Virus record (IMG/VR): IMGVR_UViG_3300033553_000026
Span: 1 to 20,502 of that record
Length of the DNA: 20,502 nt
Direction: 5' to 3' (one strand)
From: a virus
Shown in pieces: positions 15,879 to 20,502 of this stretch. Made by a program: the position numbers and the translations under genes. The stretch's first letter is position 1; every line of letters starts with the position of its first letter. Under the pieces are notes generated by a model. The model was not told the origin of the DNA and made no database searches. It was given only the letters and a program-made list of their open reading frames with translations.

Positions 15879-16303
15879 AGTAGGTTGTAAATTACTTTGT
15901 CACATTTAAAACCGGTTGTTTCTTCAAACATATTCTTTACGTGGTTGCTTACGCAAACGTGATGGGTTGTTGTAGGGTTCTTTTTATATTTAAAATTCCA
16001 ACCTTCAATATATGCTTTATAATCCGCGTGAACTATTTGAATGGTTTTTGATGCTTTTATATTTGTTGGGGTTATGCTCCGTGCGGTTGCAAGGATGCAG
16101 TAATCAGTTTCGTAAGTTTTGCCGGGATTGTAAGTTTCAATCTCACAATATTTTTTAAGCTCAGATAAATCTGAGGCGGTAAAGGATTTAGAAATGAAGG
16201 TAATTTTATAGTGTGGTGATAATGCTTTAATTGTGTTGAAACAAAAGGTTTCTACACCACCGTAATGATTATAGTTTTGATGGTGAAATATTATTGATTT
16301 CAT
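15875..16303 (-). CDS. Glycosyltransferase, N-terminal (acceptor-side) half
   Basis: A 142-residue protein equal to the N-terminal Rossmann-like domain of a family 4-type glycosyltransferase. MKSIIFHHQNYNHYGGVETF includes the Gly-Gly-V-E loop (residues 15-18) that follows the first strand. Later come TIQIVHADYKAYIEGW and HHVCVSNHVKNMFEE, where the acceptor side of the cleft is usually formed. It stops after KVIYNLL, exactly where the interdomain linker should begin, with TGA overlapping the ATG of the second half. The gap to the AAA ATPase stop is three bases, so it belongs to the same transcription unit. Confidence 0.82.
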   Translation of the reverse strand: MKSIIFHHQNYNHYGGVETFCFNTIKALSPHYKITFISKSFTASDLSELKKYCEIETYNPGKTYETDYCILATARSITPTNIKASKTIQIVHADYKAYIEGWNFKYKKNPTTTHHVCVSNHVKNMFEETTGFKCDKVIYNLL

Positions 16304-16306
16304 ATA

Positions 16307-17176
16307 TTAAAAAGATATTTCTTTTTTTCCTTTTTCGGATGGTAAATCGTCTGTTAAAAACGGCAGCCAATTATTGTCTACCATAAAAGCAAAATCTTCA
16401 AAAGGTATGTTTCTGCTATATTCAGGCGTTACCATTGTTAAATCACCATTTTTTTCTACAAAAGAAACCGTTTCTGCTTTTTTTAATATTGAACTTCCAA
16501 GATGTCCGGTAGGTTTGTTGCTTCCAAAGTTTCTATGAAGGACGGTTATTATATGGCATTGCTCTTTGTCGCTCCATTCTAATAGCTTTTGAGTAACTTT
16601 ATTACTACTTTGTAAGTCGTTTACATCGTTTACTAAATCCGCAGCACCGTCAATACTCATAAGCCCTATATTGCCCTTGTATTTGCTTTCTGTGAATAGC
16701 CAGTCTATAAAATCAAATCTTTCATTTGCTGAATATTCCCTTAATGAAAAGGGTATATAAAAATCTGGATTTGATCCAACCATTTCACAAACTCTTTTAA
16801 AAACCCTTTGACTGTGAAATTTTGATTGCTCGGTGTCAATATCAATTACATATTTTCCTTTTTGGTTATGTCCTCTGATTAGGTTATTTGAAAAATCAAA
16901 CGCATTACCTCCGATATAACTGGCTAAAATTAATGATTTAAAAAACGATTTCTTTGCTTTTGATGCTCCAACAATACAGCTAAAATCTCCATAACTTCCA
17001 AAAGGAACGGGATAAATGTCGCCTTTGTATTCAGATTCACCGATTGAAATTGCTACGGGTTGCGGTCTTAATTGTTCAGAAACATCAACAAATGCCTTGT
17101 TATGTATTTTATCAAAATCAATGTCCTGTACTTTGCCGTCAAATGTTATTTTCGGTATTTGGTAAATGTCGCTCAT
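16307..17176 (-). CDS. RepA-like AAA ATPase, probable replicative helicase
   Basis: A 289-residue protein with RecA-type ATPase architecture. Walker A is the variant GASKAKKSFF (residues 70-79), where Lys replaces the usual Gly before Lys-Ser. The first acidic strand is YVIDIDTEQS (109-118). Walker B is GLMSIDGAAD (171-180). TVLHRN (211-216) and GHLGSS (224-229) look like the sensor and L2-type loop motifs. This resembles AAA_25/RepA-type hexameric helicases common on Bacteroidota mobile elements and phages. No primase domain is present. It sits after the replication initiator genes, coupled by an ATGA overlap. Confidence 0.85.
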   Translation of the reverse strand: MSDIYQIPKITFDGKVQDIDFDKIHNKAFVDVSEQLRPQPVAISIGESEYKGDIYPVPFGSYGDFSCIVGASKAKKSFFKSLILASYIGGNAFDFSNNLIRGHNQKGKYVIDIDTEQSKFHSQRVFKRVCEMVGSNPDFYIPFSLREYSANERFDFIDWLFTESKYKGNIGLMSIDGAADLVNDVNDLQSSNKVTQKLLEWSDKEQCHIITVLHRNFGSNKPTGHLGSSILKKAETVSFVEKNGDLTMVTPEYSRNIPFEDFAFMVDNNWLPFLTDDLPSEKGKKEISF

Positions 17177-17676
17177 TTGGATTGGTTAAATTTGTTATAA
17201 GCCTCGCTAATTTGGTCGTTTAATTTTAATCTAATTTCCTCAAATTCCCACAATCCTTTTGAGTGTTTTATAAATTGCTCTTTATTTTCAGATATGATTT
17301 TCATTTGTTCAGCTTCATAAGTTTCAGTCATTGGCTTTAAGTGGTCGGTTTCAATATCCAACAAATTACAAAACTTTTCAAATTCCAAAGTGTTTAAAAT
17401 GCTCCGGTAATTTTCATAAAGCAGTAGTGTTTTAGTGTTAAGGATTCTGTGTAGTTCTTGTTGTGCCGTGTTAGGGTCTTTGTATTTATCGGTTAATATT
17501 GTAAATAAATAACAATACATTTTTGTAAAGAGTATGTTTTCTTTGATGTCGGTCTTTTTAGAGTTGTTAACGTAGGTAACAAGTTCATTAACTGAATCTA
17601 CATCGGTTTGGTTTGGATTCCAAGTTCCGTTTTTTAGTCGCCAGTATAATCTATCTATTGCGTTTTTTAGTGTCAT
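17173..17676 (-). CDS. Hypothetical protein in the replication block
   Basis: A 167-residue, largely alpha-helical protein, rich in Lys, Glu, Asn and Leu, beginning MTLKNAIDRLYWRLKNGTW. A central hydrophobic helix (ILFTKMYCYLFTILTDKY) and a C-terminal charged helix stand out. I do not recognise its family. Both ends overlap its neighbours as ATGA: the DUF1376/DUF4373-like protein upstream and the ATPase downstream. This tight coupling between an initiator-like protein and a helicase suggests an accessory role in replication, for example helicase loading, but no motif supports a specific function. Confidence 0.65.
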   Translation of the reverse strand: MTLKNAIDRLYWRLKNGTWNPNQTDVDSVNELVTYVNNSKKTDIKENILFTKMYCYLFTILTDKYKDPNTAQQELHRILNTKTLLLYENYRSILNTLEFEKFCNLLDIETDHLKPMTETYEAEQMKIISENKEQFIKHSKGLWEFEEIRLKLNDQISEAYNKFNQSK

Positions 17677-18386
17677 AACTGGATTTTTTGTTTTTTAACT
17701 TCTTTTAAGTTGCTAAATTTATCTAAAGTGTCAGACCTACTAAAGTATTCAGCGGTGCAATATTGGTAGTTATTTTCTTTATGATATTCTGAGTCCTTAC
17801 AATTATAAATTGCATTTGCAATATCTTGTTTTGTATAACCCTCTTTTAGCCTTGCTTTTATTTTGCTTCTTATTTTTGAGTTAACAACTCTAAACTCCCT
17901 ATCAAAGACTTTGTTTAGGGTTTCTAAATAAGCATCAAAATTAAAAACAATAGCACCGTTAGGTGCGTTATTATTCTTCTCTTCTCTTCTCTTCTCTTCT
18001 CTTATAGCATTGCCTTCGCTATGCTTTTGCATTGCGTCCGCATCTAAAGTGCCATTTTCATTATGCTTTTCCCATCTTGCTTTTGCAGCATCACTGGCTT
18101 GTTTACTCTTTAAATTAAATTCTTTGAGTTGTTCATCTAAGAAGTGAATAACAATATTTCCATTGTAAATTTTGAGTATATTTTCGTCAGTTAATTCTTT
18201 TAATGCATCCGCATTGCCATTGCATAACTTTTGCAATACATACCTATAAGGTAAATCTCCTAAACGTTGCCAGTAGATAGAAATAATATCAATAAATAAA
18301 CCTTTACTTTCACGGCTGCACATTTGAATTAAACCGTTTTCCCATTCGCTTGGCTCAAATTTAAAATATGGTAGTTCTTTAGCCAT
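17673..18386 (-). CDS. DUF1376/DUF4373-like replication protein
   Basis: A 237-residue protein. Residues 1-105 (YFKFEPSEWENGLIQMCSRE, then GLFIDIISIYWQRLGDLPY) match the N-terminal winged-helix region of phage replication proteins of the DUF1376/DUF4373 type. A charged linker at about residues 130-142 (REEKRREEKNNN) is coded by a pentanucleotide repeat. The C-terminal domain has KIRSKIKARLKEGYTKQDIA, with YTKQDIANAIYNCK near residue 200, a helical repeat found at the C-terminus of such initiators. The gene also holds two copies of a paired 8-base motif and may include the origin, as in the lambda O gene. ATG overlaps the upstream stop (TAATG). Confidence 0.8.
   Translation of the reverse strand: MAKELPYFKFEPSEWENGLIQMCSRESKGLFIDIISIYWQRLGDLPYRYVLQKLCNGNADALKELTDENILKIYNGNIVIHFLDEQLKEFNLKSKQASDAAKARWEKHNENGTLDADAMQKHSEGNAIREEKRREEKNNNAPNGAIVFNFDAYLETLNKVFDREFRVVNSKIRSKIKARLKEGYTKQDIANAIYNCKDSEYHKENNYQYCTAEYFSRSDTLDKFSNLKEVKKQKIQL
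17976..18000. repeat. Five-copy pentanucleotide repeat (CTTCT)5
   Basis: Five perfect copies of CTTCT on the plus strand (AGAAG on the coding strand) within the replication gene. Because the unit is 5 bases, loss or gain of one copy shifts the reading frame. With four copies, I read a TAA stop immediately after the repeat. Confidence 0.95.
18007..18031. repeat. Paired-motif repeat, copy 1 (GCATTGCC and CTTTTGCA)
   Basis: GCATTGCC at 18007-18014 and CTTTTGCA at 18024-18031 are separated by 9 bases. The same pair with the same spacing recurs 204 bp away. A further GCATTGC lies at 18029-18035 and TCCGCAT at 18037-18043. Could be iteron-like, or a product of an internal coding duplication (Q-K-x3-G-N-A in both). 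Confidence 0.7.
18211..18235. repeat. Paired-motif repeat, copy 2 (GCATTGCC and CTTTTGCA)
   Basis: GCATTGCC at 18211-18218 and CTTTTGCA at 18228-18235, again with a 9-base spacer. TCCGCAT overlaps at 18208-18214. The spacers between the two motifs differ between copies, so the motifs themselves are what is shared. Confidence 0.7.
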
Positions 18387-18595
18387 TACTTACGCATTTT
18401 AGATTGAATGTGAAGTAATGTACCTATAAAATCGTGAAGTTCATTTTTATTTAAATCAATATCACAAAAAGATGGTTTTTTAAAATCATCATCATCCCTT
18501 TTTGTAATAAAAATAGTAATAAAAGGCTCGTTTGATTCGTGACGTACTTTGATTGTAGAATCAAATTCATCACCGCTTTGTAGTGTGTATTCCAT
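18386..18595 (-). CDS. Hypothetical 69-aa protein, first gene after the RNA leader
   Basis: A 69-residue protein with beta-rich N-terminal half (YTLQSGDEFDSTIKVRHESN, then ITIFITKRDDDD) and a C-terminal helix LNKNELHDFIGTLLHIQSKM. The LNKNELHDFIGTLLHIQ part resembles small phage proteins of unknown function with a strand-plus-helix layout. It is the first gene downstream of the putative structured RNA and promoter and starts about 20 bases beyond the U-tract. The next gene starts at its stop (TAATG). No function is proposed. Confidence 0.65.
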   Translation of the reverse strand: MEYTLQSGDEFDSTIKVRHESNEPFITIFITKRDDDDFKKPSFCDIDLNKNELHDFIGTLLHIQSKMRK

Positions 18596-18616
18596 AATTT
18601 TAACTTAATTTAATTT

Positions 18617-18671
18617 AAACAAAAAACCCTCTTAGCTTTCGGAAGGCAGTCCTACTCACTAAAAGGGTTTT
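18617..18671 (-). terminator. Intrinsic terminator (3' hairpin of the candidate RNA)
   Basis: The 13-bp stem AAAACCCTTTTAG/CTAAGAGGGTTTT (18671-18659 and 18635-18623) is followed directly by a U-rich tract TTTTTTGTTT (part in the stem end). It should stop transcripts from the recombination block and the short promoter transcript. How much reads through into the 69-aa gene cannot be told from sequence. Confidence 0.75.
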
Positions 18672-18704
18672 ATCCAATCTTTTCTTTGAGTTCCTGCCTG
18701 AACT
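18617..18704 (-). ncRNA. Candidate structured RNA with a kissing-loop pair
   Basis: In the 122-bp gap the minus-strand RNA forms hairpin 1, AGTTC-AGGCAG-GAACT (18704-18689). Hairpin 2 has an outer 13-bp stem (18671-18659 with 18635-18623, one G-T wobble), an internal loop, and an inner GGA-CTGCCT-TCC hairpin (18652-18641). The two apical loops, AGGCAG and CTGCCT, are exact six-base complements. The start falls where the promoter predicts. This could be an independent small RNA or the leader/attenuator of the replication-to-structural operon. I do not recognise a known RNA family. Confidence 0.5.
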
Positions 18705-18709
18705 ATAAG

Positions 18710-18738
18710 CAAATATACTATTTTTTTATCAATTCCAA
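18710..18738 (-). promoter_or_regulatory. Bacteroidota-type promoter upstream of the RNA
   Basis: TATATTTG at 18717-18710 matches the Bacteroidota -7 consensus TAnnTTTG. TTG at 18738-18736 lies 18 bases upstream, an expected distance for the -33 element. The predicted start, a few bases past the -7 box, falls near 18704, the first base of hairpin 1. The promoter overlaps the stop of the winged-helix-like gene. Confidence 0.6.
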
Positions 18739-18987
18739 TATTTCAAGTGCTTTTTTTTCATCACTTAAAGAATAAACATAATACTTTCCGGAATTACCGA
18801 ACCTATTGGTAAAATGTTTAAATGTTTTTTTTGTAAATACTCCAAATTGATTTTCTAATTCTGAAAGTCTTGTGTTGAACTTCCAAAAGAAAGCATCGTT
18901 AATAACAAACTTTTGATCTACTTCTTTGTGATTTAAAAGATACCATAAGACCTGTTCTTTTTGTGTTCTTGGATTAAATTTTTTCAT
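18718..18987 (-). CDS. Small winged-helix-like protein
   Basis: An 89-residue protein that starts at the RusA-like gene stop (ATGA). It shows MKKFNPRTQKEQVLWYLLNH, then NTRLSELENQFGVFTKK around residues 38-54 as a recognition-helix-like stretch, and FTNRFGNSGKYYVYSLS, which looks like the beta wing. This is the arrangement of small phage winged-helix proteins. It could bind DNA as a local regulator or assist recombination. No catalytic residues are seen. It is followed by the promoter and RNA leader. Confidence 0.6.
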   Translation of the reverse strand: MKKFNPRTQKEQVLWYLLNHKEVDQKFVINDAFFWKFNTRLSELENQFGVFTKKTFKHFTNRFGNSGKYYVYSLSDEKKALEILELIKK

Positions 18988-19304
18988 AATTCAGTTATTT
19001 TAATGTTAATAAATTCTTTTCCTATTTCCTTTTTTACATTCAATTCAAATATTTGTTTGTCATTAAACCCATACTTCTTTTGTAATATATCTAAGATTGG
19101 TTTTAAGCCGTTATCTATATCTGATAAGGCAGTTTTAAAGCCAAAGACAATGTCTACTCTTAAATCGCCTTTAAATTGCTTTTTAGTGTAAGGCAGTTTT
19201 AGTAATACTTCTTTTTCAAATGCCTTATATTTATCAGTCTTAAACCTCCTACCTTGAAAAGCCTGATTTATACTGAGCGGTTTTACATATAATTTAATAT
19301 CCAT
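18984..19304 (-). CDS. RusA-like Holliday junction resolvase
   Basis: A 106-residue protein of the RusA family. The acidic catalytic cluster is visible: SDIDNGLKPILDIL gives D62, D64, K68 and D72 (numbered from the ATG), followed by YGFNDKQI with D82 (ND instead of the common DD). The N-terminus MDIKLYVKPLSINQAFQG is the usual strand plus K-P loop. RusA cleaves four-way junctions left by recombination or by branched replication before packaging. The ATG overlaps the HNH gene end by 11 bases, and the next gene starts at its stop. Confidence 0.9.
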   Translation of the reverse strand: MDIKLYVKPLSINQAFQGRRFKTDKYKAFEKEVLLKLPYTKKQFKGDLRVDIVFGFKTALSDIDNGLKPILDILQKKYGFNDKQIFELNVKKEIGKEFINIKITEL

Positions 19305-19590
19305 TTTGTATGTTTAAACCGTCCTTTTGTTGGTGGCACTCCCTGCATAAAAGAGTGATATTATCAACGTCAAATGCCTTTTCAGTCCTGCCGTTTTCTT
19401 TGCAACTCTTAACGCTTTCATTATGTGAACAATCTAAATAAATGCCGTTTGATACACCACATTGCTCACAAAAATTATAACCGTGTTCTTCAAATTGTTG
19501 CTTTACTTTTTGTGCTTTAGCTTTACGAATAAGACTATCAATTACTGATTGCCTTAATCTTTCTCCTGTAGATGTTTTGTAAGTGTTCAT
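19294..19590 (-). CDS. HNH nuclease-like protein
   Basis: A 98-residue protein with HNH features: a zinc knuckle CEQC (Cys41, Cys44), DCSH (His56), NITLLCRECHQQK (Asn77, Cys82, Cys85, His86). The N-terminal 35 residues form a basic helix (RKAKAQKVKQQFEE). It sits between NinB-like and RusA-like genes, in the place of NinG/Rap in lambdoid nin regions. A role in phage recombination is inferred; an alternative is a homing-type nuclease, but its tight coupling to neighbours makes that less likely. Confidence 0.82.
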   Translation of the reverse strand: MNTYKTSTGERLRQSVIDSLIRKAKAQKVKQQFEEHGYNFCEQCGVSNGIYLDCSHNESVKSCKENGRTEKAFDVDNITLLCRECHQQKDGLNIQNGY

Positions 19591-20021
19591 ATATTCAATA
19601 TTAAGTCCTCATTCGGTAAAGGTGCATCCACATTAAACCAGTCTTTTAAAAACTCCCTTATTTCTAAGTGGTATTCTTCTTGTTCGGTTGTACTGTTTTC
19701 AGTTGTGGATTTTGGTGTTTTTATAACCTCTCCAGTATTTTCATTTACTTTCTCAAAATACAGAAACTTTGATTTTAAAAGTTCGTGCGCCTTTTCTTGG
19801 TTCCAAACCTCGCCCCATTCTTTTTTGATTGCTTCTTGTAACAAAGGAATAAGCACGCCCCAATAATATGCGTTTTGAGGCGTGCTTCTTTGCTTTCTTT
19901 TCAATCTTAATACAATAGTTATCTCTTTGCTTTCAAACGATTTAATGGCGTTTAAAATAAGCGGCCTATTTTGTTTAAAATTACCGTTAACAACCTTTGT
20001 ATTTATTGATATTGATTTCAT
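19587..20021 (-). CDS. NinB-like recombination protein
   Basis: A 144-residue protein with RSTPQNAYYWGVLIPLLQEA around residues 45-65, the core signature of NinB-type proteins (R-S-x2-Q-N-x-x-Y-W-G-x-L-I-P). The N-terminal beta part (SISINTKVVNGNF, KEITIVLRLKRKQ) and the acidic C-terminal helices fit. NinB in lambda binds single-stranded DNA and belongs to the orf/ninB recombination mediator region. Here it starts at the stop of the small gene upstream (TAATG) and is followed by the HNH and RusA-like genes. Confidence 0.8.
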   Translation of the reverse strand: MKSISINTKVVNGNFKQNRPLILNAIKSFESKEITIVLRLKRKQRSTPQNAYYWGVLIPLLQEAIKKEWGEVWNQEKAHELLKSKFLYFEKVNENTGEVIKTPKSTTENSTTEQEEYHLEIREFLKDWFNVDAPLPNEDLILNI

Positions 20022-20191
20022 TATACAACTTCAAAGAAACGTTTTTGATAATAAAAATTTCTTCCGTCGTCGTCGGTTAACTTGTAGTCGTTCTCATCTT
20101 CATAATTTTGAACAACTTCATAAATATTACCAACTGTAACCTCTCTTTTTATAAAACCTTCATAGGGTTTTTCTATACATTTAACTTTCAT
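20021..20191 (-). CDS. Small 56-aa protein
   Basis: A short frame from ATG (20191-20189) to TAA (20023-20021) encodes MKVKCIEKPYEGFIKREVTV and, further on, NIYEVVQNYEDEND, YKLTDDDGRNFYYQKRFFEV. It fills the gap between the DUF3127 gene and NinB-like gene. It overlaps the NinB ATG as TAATG, which strongly suggests it is translated. The alternating strands with a GNIYEV turn and a C-terminal YxxRFFEV resemble small phage SH3-like beta proteins. Function unknown. Confidence 0.75.
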   Translation of the reverse strand: MKVKCIEKPYEGFIKREVTVGNIYEVVQNYEDENDYKLTDDDGRNFYYQKRFFEVV

Positions 20192-20202
20192 AATTTAGGT
20201 TT

Positions 20203-20502
20203 TTAAAATGTAAGTCCATCACTTTCTGATTCAGGGTTTAAGTTATCATTTGGTATTGTTTCAAAACCACCATCATTTTTATGCGCCTCATTAGCCGGAG
20301 CATCATTTCCAACCTTAACAATACGCCAACCTTGTATGGAGTTGAAATACTTGGTTTCTCCCTGCGGGTTAAACCATTCACGCCCTCTTAAATTGATGTC
20401 AATAATAACCTTTTCACCTTCATTATAAGCATTTAAAAGGTCGCATTTATCCTGTACAAATTCAACCATTATAGGTTGTGGATATTGCTCCTCAGTAGTT
20501 AT
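20203..20502 (-). CDS. DUF3127-family protein (5' end beyond the window)
   Basis: The frame has no start within the last 33 bases: the codons before the internal ATG at 20469 read ITTEEQYPQPI, which continues the family pattern (VTTEEQYPQ), so the gene is partial and starts past the right edge. VEFVQDKCDLLNAYNEGEKV and INLRGREWFNPQGETKYFNS are strong DUF3127 signatures, a beta-barrel family linked to single-stranded DNA-binding folds. The C-terminal 30 residues are acidic and disordered (NDNLNPESESDGLTF), ending like the C-terminal tail of an SSB. A role in protecting single-stranded DNA near the recombination genes is inferred. Confidence 0.85.
   Translation of the reverse strand: MTTEEQYPQPIMVEFVQDKCDLLNAYNEGEKVIIDINLRGREWFNPQGETKYFNSIQGWRIVKVGNDAPANEAHKNDGGFETIPNDNLNPESESDGLTF

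Noticed and set aside
18636-18660. Hammerhead ribozyme core in the RNA leader
   Set aside because: TGAGTA and GAAA resemble parts of a hammerhead core, but CTGANGA is absent and the flanking strands pair with each other as one hairpin rather than with a cleavage-site strand.
20203-20469. Complete 88-aa DUF3127 gene starting at 20469
   Set aside because: The codons before this ATG (ITTEEQYPQP) carry on the family pattern with no stop to the edge, so the gene is partial rather than starting there.
1-20502. tRNA, rRNA, CRISPR array, insertion sequence, integrase or att site
   Set aside because: No such structure was seen on either strand; coding is nearly continuous, so temperate or virulent lifestyle cannot be decided from this window.

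Overview
This window is a contiguous piece of a tailed-phage (siphovirus-like) genome or prophage from a Bacteroidota host, most likely a member of the Flavobacteriia. The evidence is AT-rich DNA, a TTG-N18-TAnnTTTG promoter of the Bacteroidota type, few clear Shine-Dalgarno sites, and a Bacteroidota-type DUF3127 protein. All recognised genes lie on the minus strand, so the window reads functionally from its right end (20502) to its left end (1). Genes are packed with ATGA, TAATG or TGATG junctions. The only sizeable non-coding gap is 18596-18717. No tRNA, rRNA, CRISPR, IS or integrase was seen.

Right end (about 18.7-20.5 kb): a recombination/early block. It has a DUF3127 protein cut by the window edge, a 56-aa basic/acidic small protein, a NinB-like protein, an HNH protein, a RusA-like Holliday junction resolvase and a small winged-helix-like protein. 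Between this block and the next lies a 122-bp gap. It holds a good Bacteroidota promoter and then two hairpins whose six-base loops are exact complements; the second hairpin is followed by a U-tract. I read it as a small structured RNA or a leader/attenuator controlling the downstream operon.

Middle (about 15.4-18.6 kb): a replication block. It has a 69-aa hypothetical protein, a DUF1376/DUF4373-like replication protein carrying a five-copy pentanucleotide repeat and paired DNA motifs, a 167-aa unknown, and a RepA-like AAA ATPase. After it comes a family-4-type glycosyltransferase whose two Rossmann-like halves are encoded by two overlapping ORFs.

Left part (about 1-15.4 kb): packaging, head and tail genes in the classic HK97-like order. 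These are TerS, TerL, portal, MuF-like protein, S78 prohead protease, HK97-fold major capsid, a weak terminator, a small capsid-adjacent protein, gp6-like connector, head-tail adaptor, a 409-aa repetitive beta-rich protein, HK97 gp10-like protein, tail terminator candidate, major tail protein, tail chaperone pair made by -1 frameshifting at A_AAA_AAG, tape measure, a 673-aa tail-tip protein, a paralogue of the major tail protein, and a partial tail-tip/baseplate gene.

The best leads are the kissing-loop RNA, the frameshifted tail chaperone, the split glycosyltransferase, the second tail-tube-like protein, the beta-rich protein in the neck cluster, and the repeats inside the replication gene.
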